Source: Paenibacillus sp. UNC451MF
GTDB lineage: Bacteria; Bacillota; Bacilli; Paenibacillales; NBRC-103111
NCBI RefSeq assembly: GCF_000686845.1
Contig: NZ_JMLS01000008.1
Span: 248,001 to 312,000, forward strand
Length of the DNA stretch: 64,000 nucleotides
Direction: 5' to 3'
Shown piece after piece: positions 32,681-42,002 of this stretch (its first letter is position 1; each line of letters starts with the position of its first letter). Below the pieces are notes generated by a model. It ran no database searches. It saw only the letters and a program-made list of their open reading frames with translations, and had not been told where the DNA came from. Both the position numbers and the translations under genes were made by a program.

Positions 32681-33452
32681 CGCCCATTTCCTCCTTTACC
32701 ACTTTTTCCAGCTCATCTGCCAATGCATCCATAATGCTGCTTTCTACGTGGTGGAGAACAGGGTCGGCCCAATCTCTTGGTCTCGCTGCACGAACCGGAA
32801 ATTCCTTCTTTATCGTTCCAGGGCGCGTGGACATGACTAGAACTCGATCCGACAGAATCACGGCCTCGCGAATATTGTGGGTAATAAACAGAATTGTTTT
32901 TTGAGTGCGCATCCAGATATCTTCCAGCTCTTTATGTAATATGAGTCGCGTTTGTTCGTCCAGAGCTGCGAATGGTTCATCCATTAGTAAAATATCGGGG
33001 TCCATAGCGAGCGCTCTAGCAATCGCAGCCCTTTGCTTCATGCCGCCTGATAGTTCATGAGGATAACGGTCGGCGAATTTGCTCAAATGAACGGACTTGA
33101 TTTGCTCCATTGCCATTGCTTCGCGCTCTTTTTTGCCGATACCCTTTTGCTTTAGACCAAAGGCTACATTGTCCAGCACGGTGAGCCAAGGAAATAGTGC
33201 ATGCTCCTGGAAAACGACAACGCGATCTGGACCCGGTGTACTGCAAGGCTTGCCGTTGACGGTAATCGAGCCCTGTTCAGCCTGCTCTAGGCCTGCTACT
33301 AGGTTCAGCAGCGTAGACTTCCCGCATCCCGACGGGCCTAGCAGTGAAACGAATTCCCCTTTTTGAATCGATAGCGACACGTTATCAATGGCAGTAAAAG
33401 ATCCTCCTGTCCTTTGATGGAACGTCTTGCTGACTCCCTTAATTTCGATCAA
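32613..33452 (-). CDS. ABC transporter ATP-binding protein (SsuB/TauB type)
   Basis: The 279-residue ATPase has Walker A GPSGCGKST, Q loop VVFQEHALFPWLTV, signature ELSGGMKQR, Walker B ILLMDEPFAALDEQTR and the switch histidine in ITHNI. This is the TauB/SsuB pattern. The last 35 residues (EYSIKKNPLSGSTSDSMGSGI) form a tail that lies within the 68-base overlap with the permease gene. It is the first gene of the three-gene operon and follows a leader of about 200 bases. Confidence 0.87.
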   Translation of the reverse strand: MIEIKGVSKTFHQRTGGSFTAIDNVSLSIQKGEFVSLLGPSGCGKSTLLNLVAGLEQAEQGSITVNGKPCSTPGPDRVVVFQEHALFPWLTVLDNVAFGLKQKGIGKKEREAMAMEQIKSVHLSKFADRYPHELSGGMKQRAAIARALAMDPDILLMDEPFAALDEQTRLILHKELEDIWMRTQKTILFITHNIREAVILSDRVLVMSTRPGTIKKEFPVRAARPRDWADPVLHHVESSIMDALADELEKVVKEEMGDEYSIKKNPLSGSTSDSMGSGI

Positions 33453-33656
33453 TGACGCTCACTCCCCTAAAAACCGATGAATGTTTTTCTTTTGAAAGAT
33501 CAAACGCGAACCGCAGGTTAACGGATATCGAAACAGTACTGGTCCAAATGTCCTATAACATTTGGAGCCTATTTGTACGATAAAATAGGTAGGAGTATGC
33601 CGATAAACGATAATACATGTAAAGCTTTTTGCGATTACGCTTTCTTATACCAACCT
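33453..33656 (-). other. Structured leader of the sulfonate-type ABC operon
   Basis: The untranslated region between the promoter at 33657 and the ATPase gene has two simple hairpins: CCAAATGT/ACATTTGG (33544-33565, perfect eight pairs) and CCTATTT/AAATAGG (33568-33589). Neither is followed by a T run on the minus strand. I do not recognise a known riboswitch. Beyond this leader the remaining 100 bases up to 33788 hold the upstream region of the stalk-protein gene. Confidence 0.45.
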
Positions 33657-33684
33657 ATTCTATCGGAATTAATGTGTTTGTCAA
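33657..33684 (-). promoter_or_regulatory. Promoter of the ABC transporter operon
   Basis: On the minus strand TTGACA and TAGAAT are separated by 16 bases. The region between and around them is AT-rich (ATTAATTCCGATAGAATAGG) and could hold an operator for a sulfur regulator, though this is not certain. Confidence 0.6.
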
Positions 33685-33788
33685 TATAAAGTTTTCAATT
33701 ACAGGAAAAGGTTGTATTATTTCGGCATTAAGTAACAACTAAGGCTTCCTACTTTATTAAAATTTTAATGGGAAAGGTTTGAGCTGCA

Positions 33789-34718
33789 ATGAAACAATGG
33801 AAACGAGTGCTGATTATGGGATCATTGCTGGGTGGAACATTTACCGCGGGGGTCTACGCTGAAGATATATTGCAAAGAGTGGAAGCGTACCTGCGTCCGG
33901 ATTTCAATATTGTGTTGGATGGGAAAGCCATAAAGCTGGAAGGACCGACCCTGGTTTATCAGGACAAAAGTTATTTACCATTAAAAGAGCTCGGCAATCT
34001 GTTGGGTGCAAACATACTTTGGAAGAGCGACAACAAGACGATCTACATTAACAGCCGGATTAATTCAGAGCAGACACCTGAGGATAAGGATGCTACATAC
34101 GAGGAGTTTACTCTGCGTTCGCCTGCATCACAGTGGGTAACGTATCTAGGTGCGGATTATCCGCTGCTAAGTGTTTATTCGGATAGCGGCTCGGGAGTTT
34201 ATTATCGATTATCTGATTTGCGCAGGATGGGCATTGATACGGAGGGACTGAAGAAAAACCGGGAGAAGCTGACCGGGGTTCTGTACGTAAGTGACTCGGA
34301 AGCGAGAAAGAGATGGCGCCAAGCACCGTCCGTAGCGCGCGTGAACAAGGAAAATTACGTCATCGCTAATGAAGTGAATACGGAAAAATTAAGCAAGCTC
34401 AAGGAATATGTAAAAAATACAGCCAATTTCACGATCAAGGATTTTTATTATTCAACCAAACCAATCATGATTGAAAAAATAAGCAGCAATGATGATCAGG
34501 ACCGTTATGAATACTTGGTTTACCAAACAATGAGCGGTAGAGGTTCCGGTTACAGCATTAATCAAAATCATTATTTCCGAGCCATACTCCGGTTGGACAA
34601 GCAAGGTTTTGGAGAAAATTTGACTTATAGCGTAAACGTAGAAACCCGTACTGACCTCAATGATGAGCTTGATACCAAGATAAACAAGCAGAACCAGCAA
34701 AGCGAAGAACAGAAATAA
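33789..34718 (+). CDS. Exported stalk-domain protein
   Basis: The 309-residue product has a signal peptide (MKQWKRVLIMGSLLGGTFTA, cleavage near VYA-ED) and a stalk domain of the copper-amine-oxidase N-terminal type (FNIVLDGKAIKLEGPTLVYQ, SYLPLKELGNLLGANILWKSDNKTIYI). The remaining 200 residues have no recognised fold and end in a Gln/Asn-rich tail. Such proteins attach to the cell surface. It is monocistronic, with a terminator at 34736. It is not related to the ABC operon on the other strand. Confidence 0.75.
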   Translation: MKQWKRVLIMGSLLGGTFTAGVYAEDILQRVEAYLRPDFNIVLDGKAIKLEGPTLVYQDKSYLPLKELGNLLGANILWKSDNKTIYINSRINSEQTPEDKDATYEEFTLRSPASQWVTYLGADYPLLSVYSDSGSGVYYRLSDLRRMGIDTEGLKKNREKLTGVLYVSDSEARKRWRQAPSVARVNKENYVIANEVNTEKLSKLKEYVKNTANFTIKDFYYSTKPIMIEKISSNDDQDRYEYLVYQTMSGRGSGYSINQNHYFRAILRLDKQGFGENLTYSVNVETRTDLNDELDTKINKQNQQSEEQK

Positions 34719-34735
34719 TCCCATTGAAGTGATGA

Positions 34736-34765
34736 GGATCGTCTCCAGCGGAGGCGGTCCTTTTT
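34736..34765 (+). terminator. Rho-independent terminator
   Basis: GGATCGTCTCC pairs with GGAGGCGGTCC across a three-base loop, followed by TTTTT. Confidence 0.85.
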
Positions 34766-34956
34766 AAATAAAAAAATGGATTGAAATCAAGGAAAAAAGT
34801 CAATAATCCAAGTTGCTAAATCATATGATTCATAATAAGATAGAATTAAGTAACTGAATTGTCTGAAAATTCTATCAAAATCCGGGCGGTCCTTGAAGCA
34901 CCAAGCAATTCAGGATAGAATGCCAGGGTTTATGTACGATTTGGGAGGGGATTGCC

Positions 34957-35553
34957 GTGAGTAAAAGTCATGAAGTGGAATATTGCAACCTTGAGTTACG
35001 ATTTGACCGTCGGCTAATCCGTAACTTCATTAAGGCGTTGATTCAAGAGGGGTATTCGCTATATTGGAACGAAAGCGACCAACAATTCATTGTGTCGATC
35101 CGCACGGGACGTAAGCTGGTGAAGCTGAGGTTCCAACGGTTAGGAGATCGATACAAAATCGTCGGGAATTACTCCTTCAAAGATGAGAAGCTGGCGGAAT
35201 TAATGGAAAAAATGATAGGAGATACCCGCGGGCATGCCGTAGTCAAACGGTTCAAGGACAGGCAAATTTTAATCGAAAATATCATGTTCGGTGAAATAAT
35301 CAGGATGGTTGAAATATCAGGAGTAGAGCACAAAGTATTGTTTCAAAAGGAGCCGGTGGTGACGGTGGAGGAAATGATGCAAGCTTTTCGATCCAAGAGA
35401 CCTGATGACCGCATTCCTGTTCTGAGGCTGGAGCTTGATTACGAGCTGGCAACACTGCAGGACGCATTGAAGTCAGGAGACGCTAAGGCCGTTAAAATGT
35501 GCAAAGAAAGGTTGATGGAACTTAGGCATGAAATGCTGCAGCTTGAAATGTAA
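34957..35553 (+). CDS. Conserved hypothetical protein with a C-terminal UVR-like helical pair
   Basis: The 198-residue protein starts at GTG behind GGGAGGGG. It has no signal peptide or membrane segment. The N-terminal 110 residues are mixed alpha/beta (LELRFDRRLIRNFIKALIQEGYS, RYKIVGNYSFKD). The C-terminal 35 residues (YELATLQDALKSGDAKAVKM then ERLMELRHEM) look like the helical hairpin of UvrB/UvrC-type UVR motifs or a coiled coil. The family occurs in Paenibacillus; I know of no demonstrated function. It appears monocistronic. Confidence 0.6.
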   Translation: MSKSHEVEYCNLELRFDRRLIRNFIKALIQEGYSLYWNESDQQFIVSIRTGRKLVKLRFQRLGDRYKIVGNYSFKDEKLAELMEKMIGDTRGHAVVKRFKDRQILIENIMFGEIIRMVEISGVEHKVLFQKEPVVTVEEMMQAFRSKRPDDRIPVLRLELDYELATLQDALKSGDAKAVKMCKERLMELRHEMLQLEM

Positions 35554-35769
35554 ACGGTACGATTGAGATGGTCTGTGTATATTCTGCACAGGCCATTTTC
35601 TATGTCCATTAGATCAATATGAGGTAAAAACACCACAAAACATAGAAGCGGCATAGGGAAAATCAATGGGGGAATTTTGGATGTAGTGCAAAACAGATCA
35701 ATACTTCGCAAAAAATGTTCGTTGTTAACGTGTGCAGCTGTATGATATTATAAAACAGAGGTGGTAGGA

Positions 35770-36780
35770 TTGAGTGTTACGATCAAAGACATTGCCAAGC
35801 TGGCTAATGTATCGCATACTACGGTCTCCAGGGCATTAAACGACAGCCCTCTTATTAATCAGGAGACGAAGGAACGAATCCAGCAGCTCGCGGCAAATTT
35901 GAATTACACCCCGAACTACAGCGCCAAGAGTCTGGTCCTTGATCGATCATACAACTTGGGTTTGTTTTTTTCAACTCTCCATACCGGTACATCTGCCGGC
36001 TTCTTGTACGAAGCGGTTAAAGGTGTCAATGACGTTATACAGGATCAGTACAATTTGATTGTACGAGGTATTGACGATTACAAAAGCTTTCAAAAGATTA
36101 ATCGAAAAAGCTTTGACGGTATCATGGTAATGAGCCAAAGCTCGTCTGACCAACCGTTTATCGAATATGTGACGGAACGTGATATTCCACTAGTCGTACT
36201 AAATCGTCAGATCGATGCCATTCCGGTGATGAATCTGATTCCGGACGACCTGCGGGGGGCCTTTCGCGTTGTTGAATATTTGATTAATCAGGGACACCGG
36301 GATATTGCGATTATTGAAGGGAAAGAGAACTTCAAATCGACGCAAGCCCGGCGCGAAGGTTATATGGAAGCGATGAATCAGTATAACGTAACCGTAAGGG
36401 AAGAGTATAAGGTACAGGGAAACTACGACGTTGAGAGCGGGTATGCCGCTATGGCGCGGCTGTTGACACTGGATCTTACACCTACGGCTGTATTTTGCTG
36501 TAACGACGAGATGGCATTAGGAGCCATTAAAGCGATAAATGAGAAGCAATTGTCCGTACCCGGTGATATTTCCGTCGTAGGCTTTGACGATCAGCTATTT
36601 TCTGCTTTCGTGACTCCAGCATTAACCACCGTTCGGAGACCTATTGAAGAAATTAGCCGGGAAGGTGCGGCCAAGCTGCTCACTTTTATAGAAAACAAAC
36701 AGGTCGATAAGGAGACCATCTTCATTCGTACGGAGCTCATCATTCGAGATTCCGTTAAAACAATAGCAGGAGGCGCTTAA
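35770..36780 (+). CDS. LacI-family regulator of the hexonate operon
   Basis: The 336-residue protein has a LacI HTH with hinge helix (TIKDIAKLANVSHTTVSRALNDSPLINQETKERI) and a periplasmic-binding-type effector domain ending with CNDEMALGAIKAINEKQLSVPGDISVVGFDDQ. TTG 35770 is chosen because the GAGGTGG site ends seven bases upstream. Its stop is five bases before the LarA-like gene, so it heads the operon larA-like, gntK, SDR, gndA and most likely represses it. The inducer is probably a hexonate or hexuronate. Confidence 0.87.
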   Translation: MSVTIKDIAKLANVSHTTVSRALNDSPLINQETKERIQQLAANLNYTPNYSAKSLVLDRSYNLGLFFSTLHTGTSAGFLYEAVKGVNDVIQDQYNLIVRGIDDYKSFQKINRKSFDGIMVMSQSSSDQPFIEYVTERDIPLVVLNRQIDAIPVMNLIPDDLRGAFRVVEYLINQGHRDIAIIEGKENFKSTQARREGYMEAMNQYNVTVREEYKVQGNYDVESGYAAMARLLTLDLTPTAVFCCNDEMALGAIKAINEKQLSVPGDISVVGFDDQLFSAFVTPALTTVRRPIEEISREGAAKLLTFIENKQVDKETIFIRTELIIRDSVKTIAGGA

Positions 36781-36785
36781 AGAGT

Positions 36786-38057
36786 ATGAGTATTTTAAGA
36801 CAGGTTCTTGAAGACATCCCAATTCCGCAAATGGTGCGTATTCGTCAAAAGTTTGATGCTGCTAAAATCGAGAATTTAGAAGAAGTGCTGCAGCAAGAAT
36901 TGAAAAAACCTGGTGCTGTGGACCAAATTAAGCCGGGACAGCAAGTTGCAGTTGCAGTAGGAAGCCGCGGTGTAGCCAACATCGCCTTGTTTACGAAAGT
37001 AACTATTGACGCAATCAAGCAAGCGGGCGGAGAGCCATTTATCGTGCCTTGCATGGGTAGCCATGGCGGAGCAACTGCCGAAGGTCAGAAGGAAGTTCTG
37101 CATCATCTCGGAGTTACGGAAGAAGCGATGGGAGCACCAATCCGTTCCTCAATGGAAGTTATCAAAATTGATGAGCTTCCTAACGGTTTGCCAGTCTATG
37201 TAGACAAGATTGCTTCCACTGCCGATGCGATCGTAGTCATTAACCGTGTCAAGCCTCATACTGCGTTCCGCGGTCGTATCGAAAGCGGGATTATGAAAAT
37301 GATCTCCATAGGACTAGGTAAGCAAAAAGGAGCAGAAGCTTGCCATCAATTAGGCTTTAAGTATATGGCGGAAAACGTTCCGGCAATGGCTAACCTTATG
37401 ATGAAAAAGCTGCCGATCATTTTCGGTGTAGCATTGGTAGAGAACGCATATGACCAAACCTGCCGCATCGAGGTGCTTCCAGCAGCTCAAATCGAAGAAC
37501 GTGAGATGCAGCTGTTGGAGGAAGCCAAAGCGCGTCTGCCGAAAATTTTGTTCGATCAAATCGACGTACTTGTTATCGACTATATCGGCAAAAACATCAG
37601 CGGCGACGGTATGGATCCGAATGTTACGGGTCGTTATCCGACTCCTTACGCCCATGGCGGTCCGGATGTTTCCAAAATGATCGTTCTTGATCTGACTCCA
37701 GAAACAAAAGGCAATGCCAATGGTGTAGGTACTGCAGACTTTACAACCCAACGGCTTGTTGACCAAATGGATAGAGCGGCTACATTCGTCAATGGTTTGA
37801 CATCAACCGTGTGCGCTCCTACTAAAATTTCAACAACGCTGGATAATGACTTTTACGCTATTAAAGCTGGTGTTAAAACTTGCAATATTTTGGATTACAC
37901 CAAGTGTAAACTTGTTCGCATCCAAGATACTTTGCATTTGGGTGAAATTGAAATTTCGGTTAACTTGCTTGAAGAAGCCAAATTGCATCCGGACATTGAA
38001 ATATTGACTGAACCTTATGATCTTCAATTTGACAGCGAAGGGAATTTAGTGAAATGA
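36786..38057 (+). CDS. LarA-type nickel-pincer racemase/epimerase homologue, candidate gluconate/mannonate 2-epimerase
   Basis: The 423-residue protein is the length of lactate racemase LarA (424). Its candidate catalytic residues fall at matching spacings: Arg61, His93 (GSHGGATAEGQ), His158 (RVKPH), Lys171 (SGIMKM) and His187 (EACHQLG), against LarA Arg75, His108, His174, Lys184 and His200. In LarA the lysine holds the nickel-pincer nucleotide and His200 binds nickel. LarA homologues include 2-hydroxyacid racemases and a D-gluconate 2-epimerase. Context (gluconokinase overlapping by four bases, mannonate-type SDR, gndA) suggests interconversion of D-mannonate and D-gluconate. The cofactor genes larB, larC and larE are not in this window. 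Family assignment is firm; the substrate is inferred. Confidence 0.75.
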   Translation: MSILRQVLEDIPIPQMVRIRQKFDAAKIENLEEVLQQELKKPGAVDQIKPGQQVAVAVGSRGVANIALFTKVTIDAIKQAGGEPFIVPCMGSHGGATAEGQKEVLHHLGVTEEAMGAPIRSSMEVIKIDELPNGLPVYVDKIASTADAIVVINRVKPHTAFRGRIESGIMKMISIGLGKQKGAEACHQLGFKYMAENVPAMANLMMKKLPIIFGVALVENAYDQTCRIEVLPAAQIEEREMQLLEEAKARLPKILFDQIDVLVIDYIGKNISGDGMDPNVTGRYPTPYAHGGPDVSKMIVLDLTPETKGNANGVGTADFTTQRLVDQMDRAATFVNGLTSTVCAPTKISTTLDNDFYAIKAGVKTCNILDYTKCKLVRIQDTLHLGEIEISVNLLEEAKLHPDIEILTEPYDLQFDSEGNLVK

Positions 38058-39607
38058 GTTTGACTTCACCAAAACCGTATATTGTCGCAGCTGATCTCGG
38101 AACGACCAGTGCCAAAACACTGGTCATTGACCGGGATGGCCGCGTTCTAGCATCTAATTCTATTGAATACCCACTGAATACGCCTAGACCGGATATGGCG
38201 GAACAGAACCCTGAACAAATTTTTCAAGCTCTAGTTACAGGTATTCAAGCCGTAATTGCAAAAGCTAGAATTCTACCAAGCCAAATACTATGCGTCTCAT
38301 TTAGCTCTGCAATGCATAGCTTAATAGCTGTCGACCGTGATCTCAATCTATTGACACAATCCATCACATTTGCGGATAATCGCAGTGTCGGCTATGTTAA
38401 GCCTTTGAAGGAAGAACTGAATGGACACCAGATTTATTTGAATACGGGTACGCCTCTGCATCCGATGTCTCCGCTTTTGAAGCTCATGTGGCTGCGTGAC
38501 AACCGCCCGGATGTTTTTGAGAATGCTTATAAATTTATTGGCATCAAGGAATATGTCTTTGCAAAGCTGTTCGGCAAATTCATCATCGATTACTCTATTG
38601 CAAGTGCAACAGGATTGTTCAACCTGCGTAATTTGAAGTGGGACGAGCTGGCACTTAAAGCATGCGGTGTTCGTGAAGAGCAGCTTTCTGAACCGGTATC
38701 TACCGTACACCATGTAACCGGAATGAAAGAGCAGTATGCCCAAGCGATGGGGCTTCATTCGGATACGCCATTTGTTGTAGGAGCTTCGGATGGAGTACTT
38801 GCTAACCTTGGTGTAGGTGCTTTCGAAGAAGGGGTTTATGCAGTAACTATCGGAACTTCCGGTGCGGTTCGCGGTGTTGTGCGTGAACCAGTCACTGACC
38901 CTAAGGGTAGACTGTTCTGTTATGCGTTAAAAGAGGATTTCTGGGTAGTTGGAGGCGCGATCAACAACGGAGGCATTATGTTCCGCTGGGTTAGAGATCA
39001 GTTGGCTACTGCTGAGGCTGAAGAAGGGCGCCGTAGAGGGTTAGATCCTTATGATTATTTGACCACGCTGGCAGAAGAAGTTGCAGCAGGGTCAGATGGT
39101 CTTATTTTCCTGCCACTGCTTACAGGGGAACGTGCTCCTTATTGGAATGCTAATGCGCGAGGCGTGTTCTTCGGCTTGTCCTTATACCACCAGAAGAAGC
39201 ATATGATTCGCTCCGTGCTTGAAGGGGTTGTTTACCGTATCAACTCCGTGCTTGGCGCTTTGGAAGAATTGTCCGGACCTACGAAGGAAATTCGCGCTTC
39301 TGGCGGTTTTGCCCGTTCAAGCTTCTGGCTGCAATGTATGGCGGATGTAACAGGGAGTTCGGTTGCTGTGCCTAACTCGATCGAAAGCTCCGGTTTAGGT
39401 GCAGCCCAGCTCGGGATGCTGGCTATGGGAGAGATTAAAGACTTCTCTTCCGTGCACAATTGGATGCAGGTTCAGCATCGTCATCAACCAGATTCAGGGA
39501 ACCATCAGCTGTATCAGCAGTTGACAAATATTTATAATCGTGTGTACCATCAGTTGAAGGATGAATTCGATGCGATCGCTGCTTATCAGCAAGAGCATAC
39601 GAAATAG
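38054..39607 (+). CDS. gntK: Gluconokinase, FGGY family
   Basis: The 517-residue kinase closely follows B. subtilis GntK (513): AADLGTTSAKTLVIDRDG (ATP-binding loop), SFSSAMHSLIAVD, TFADNRSVGYVKPLKEELNG, YLNTGTPLHPMSPL, GIKEYVFAKLFG, GASDGVLANLGVGA, TIGTSGAVRGV, NNGGIMFRWVRD and LLTGERAPYWN. It phosphorylates D-gluconate to 6-phosphogluconate. The start overlaps the stop of the LarA-like gene (ATGA), so the two are translationally coupled. With gndA in the same operon the product would enter the oxidative pentose phosphate pathway. No gluconate permease gene is present in the window. Confidence 0.9.
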   Translation: MSLTSPKPYIVAADLGTTSAKTLVIDRDGRVLASNSIEYPLNTPRPDMAEQNPEQIFQALVTGIQAVIAKARILPSQILCVSFSSAMHSLIAVDRDLNLLTQSITFADNRSVGYVKPLKEELNGHQIYLNTGTPLHPMSPLLKLMWLRDNRPDVFENAYKFIGIKEYVFAKLFGKFIIDYSIASATGLFNLRNLKWDELALKACGVREEQLSEPVSTVHHVTGMKEQYAQAMGLHSDTPFVVGASDGVLANLGVGAFEEGVYAVTIGTSGAVRGVVREPVTDPKGRLFCYALKEDFWVVGGAINNGGIMFRWVRDQLATAEAEEGRRRGLDPYDYLTTLAEEVAAGSDGLIFLPLLTGERAPYWNANARGVFFGLSLYHQKKHMIRSVLEGVVYRINSVLGALEELSGPTKEIRASGGFARSSFWLQCMADVTGSSVAVPNSIESSGLGAAQLGMLAMGEIKDFSSVHNWMQVQHRHQPDSGNHQLYQQLTNIYNRVYHQLKDEFDAIAAYQQEHTK

Positions 39608-39660
39608 TTCCACCCCAACAGACGGTTCATATGCAAAACCTATACATGAGGAGGATCATC

Positions 39661-40428
39661 ATGAATTTGTTCGATTTGACTGGAAAAACAGCAGTAATTA
39701 TTGGAGGTAACAGTACTCTTGGGGGGGCTATGGCCGTAGCATTGGGCGGACATGGCGCCGATGTGGCTGTGGTTGGCCGTAACATGGAGAAATCCGAAGC
39801 GGTTGCAAAGAAAATTGAAGAAGCAGGCGGCAGAGCAAAATGCTTTTCAGCAGATGCGACTAAAGTCGAAGATCTTCAAAAAGTTCTTGCGGATGTACTT
39901 GCTTGGACTGGCCGCTGCGACGTGCTGATGAACTGCCCTGGTATGAACAGCGCAACTCCATTCTTCGAGTTGAAGATGGAAGAGTGGGATTCCATTATGG
40001 AAGTTAACCTCAAAAGCGTTGTGTTAGCTTGCCAAGTGTTTGGGAAACATATGGTGGACAAAGGTGAAGGCGGCAGCATCATCAATATTTCATCCGTATC
40101 CTCCGAACCACCGTTGTCCCGCGTATTTACTTACTCGGCATCCAAAGCGGCTGTGAACAACGTAACCAAGTTCTTGGCACGTGAATTTGCGCCAGCTCGC
40201 GTTCGTGTTAATGCTATCATTCCGGGCTTCTTCCCGGCAGAACAAAACCGTAAAATCCTGTCTCCTGAGCGTACAGAATCGATTTTGCGTCACACTCCGA
40301 TGAACCGTTTTGGTGAAGCGGAAGAGCTTCAAGGCGCAGCAGTATATCTTGCGTCCGATAAAGCATCCAGCTTTGTAACTGGCTCACTGCTTCGCGTAGA
40401 CGGCGGTTACGGATCAATGACAATTTAA
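39661..40428 (+). CDS. SDR-type D-mannonate oxidoreductase (fructuronate reductase)-like protein
   Basis: From the ATG at 39661 (AGGAGG) the 255-residue product is a classical SDR with a modified cofactor loop (IGGNSTLGGAMAVAL), Ser in ISSVSS and YSASK. Its C-terminal part, IPGFFPAEQNRKILSPER, then HTPMNRFGEAEEL and SSFVTGSLLRVDGGYGSMTI, is the pattern of SDR-type D-mannonate oxidoreductases (UxuB of Bacillus type), which interconvert D-fructuronate and D-mannonate. Gluconate 5-dehydrogenase is the main alternative. It lies between gntK and gndA, so it may provide or consume the hexonate handled by the epimerase homologue. Confidence 0.75.
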   Translation: MNLFDLTGKTAVIIGGNSTLGGAMAVALGGHGADVAVVGRNMEKSEAVAKKIEEAGGRAKCFSADATKVEDLQKVLADVLAWTGRCDVLMNCPGMNSATPFFELKMEEWDSIMEVNLKSVVLACQVFGKHMVDKGEGGSIINISSVSSEPPLSRVFTYSASKAAVNNVTKFLAREFAPARVRVNAIIPGFFPAEQNRKILSPERTESILRHTPMNRFGEAEELQGAAVYLASDKASSFVTGSLLRVDGGYGSMTI

Positions 40429-40472
40429 TAGTCACTTTGACAAGGTTTATAACGGGAATAACAGGTCTATAA

Positions 40473-40505
40473 GCAGCATCGCACGTTACTCTAGCCCGAT
40501 GCTGC
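40473..40505 (+). terminator. Hairpin between the SDR gene and gndA
   Basis: GCAGCATCG and CGATGCTGC form a perfect nine-pair stem with a 15-base loop. No T run follows, so it may be an attenuating or mRNA-processing element rather than a full terminator. It lies within the 161-base gap before gndA. Confidence 0.45.
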
Positions 40506-40589
40506 TCTGACAGGTTCATAACGATGCTTTTTCAAAAGAATTTTTGAATTATCAAAAAAATATAATGACAAGGAAGGAAGATAAACCAG

Positions 40590-42002
40590 ATGTCCAAACA
40601 ACAAGTAGGCGTTATCGGATTGGCAGTCATGGGTAAAAACCTGGCATTAAATATTGAAAGCAGAGGCTTTACCGTATCGGTATACAACCGTTCCCGTGAA
40701 AAAACGGATGCTTTGATCGAAGAAGCAAAAGGCAAAAACCTGGTTGGTACATACAGCATTGAGGAATTCGTAGCTTCTCTTGAAAAGCCTCGTAAAGTGT
40801 TGATCATGGTTCAAGCAGGAGTGGGAACTGACGCTACTATTGATTCCTTGATTCCACATCTGGAAGAAGGCGACATCATTATCGATGGTGGTAATGCTTA
40901 CTTCCCTGACACACAACGCAGAAACAAAGACTTGTCCGCTCATGGTTTGCGCTTCATCGGAACAGGCGTATCTGGTGGTGAAGAGGGCGCTTTGAAAGGT
41001 CCATCCATTATGCCAGGCGGTCAAAAAGACGCTTACGAATTGGTTGAACCGATTTTGACAGCTATCTCTGCAAAAGTAAACGGCGATCCTTGCTGCACAT
41101 ACATCGGACCAGACGGTGCGGGACACTATGTAAAAATGGTGCATAACGGTATTGAATATGGCGACATGCAGCTGATTTGCGAAGCTTACCAACTTCTGAA
41201 AGACGTACTGAACGTTAGCACAGAAGAGCTTCATGAAATTTTTGCTGACTGGAATAAAGGGGAGCTTGACAGCTACTTAATCGAGATCACTACGGATATT
41301 TTCACTAAGAAAGACCCAGATACCGGTAAAGCCATGGTGGACGTAATCCTTGACTCCGCAGGCCAAAAAGGTACAGGAAAATGGACTAGCCAAAGTTCCC
41401 TGGATCTTGGAGTACCGTTGTCGATCATTACAGAATCCGTGTTCTCGCGCTTCCTGTCTGCTATGAAGCAAGAGCGCGTTGCTGCAAGCAAAGTGTTGAG
41501 TGGCCCGCAAGCTCCTAAATTTGAAGGAGATCGCAAGGAATTTATCGAAGCAGTCCGCAAAGCGCTTTACGCCAGCAAAATTTGCTCCTATGCTCAAGGT
41601 TTCGCTCAAATGAGAGCCGCTTCCGAAGAGTACAACTGGGGACTGGATTACGGTAGCATCGCAATGATCTTCCGTGGCGGCTGCATTATTCGCGCTCGCT
41701 TCTTGCAAAACATTAAAGATGCATACGATCGTAACCCTGAATTGAAGAACTTGCTCCTCGACGAGTACTTCCAAGGCGTGGTAGGTAACTATCAAGATGC
41801 TTGGAGAACTGTTGTTGCGACAGCTGTAACACGCGGTATCCCTGTTCCTGCTTTTGCTTCTGCATTGGCTTACTATGACAGCTACCGTACAGAACGTTTG
41901 CCTGCTAACCTGCTGCAAGCTCAAAGAGATTACTTTGGCGCGCATACATTCAAACGTTTGGATAAAGAAGGAACATTCCACTTCAACTGGATGGAGAATT
42001 AA
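40590..42002 (+). CDS. gndA: 6-phosphogluconate dehydrogenase, decarboxylating
   Basis: The 470-residue protein matches Bacillus Gnd[21 protein letters not shown] with the dinucleotide loop, VYNRSREKT (the Arg and Lys favour NADP), [13 protein letters not shown], the substrate motif [41 protein letters not shown] with the catalytic Lys, [14 protein letters not shown], and the end [13 protein letters not shown]. It oxidises 6-phosphogluconate to ribulose 5-phosphate, CO2 and NADPH. Its position after gntK suggests use in a hexonate pathway as well as in the pentose phosphate pathway. Its stop codon overlaps that of the convergent gene by four bases. Confidence 0.93.
   Translation: MSKQQVGVIGLAVMGKNLALNIESRGFTVSVYNRSREKTDALIEEAKGKNLVGTYSIEEFVASLEKPRKVLIMVQAGVGTDATIDSLIPHLEEGDIIIDGGNAYFPDTQRRNKDLSAHGLRFIGTGVSGGEEGALKGPSIMPGGQKDAYELVEPILTAISAKVNGDPCCTYIGPDGAGHYVKMVHNGIEYGDMQLICEAYQLLKDVLNVSTEELHEIFADWNKGELDSYLIEITTDIFTKKDPDTGKAMVDVILDSAGQKGTGKWTSQSSLDLGVPLSIITESVFSRFLSAMKQERVAASKVLSGPQAPKFEGDRKEFIEAVRKALYASKICSYAQGFAQMRAASEEYNWGLDYGSIAMIFRGGCIIRARFLQNIKDAYDRNPELKNLLLDEYFQGVVGNYQDAWRTVVATAVTRGIPVPAFASALAYYDSYRTERLPANLLQAQRDYFGAHTFKRLDKEGTFHFNWMEN

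Noticed and set aside
41277-41981. A 234-codon frame antisense to gndA
   Set aside because: gndA is strongly conserved here and the antisense product shows no domain or ribosome site.
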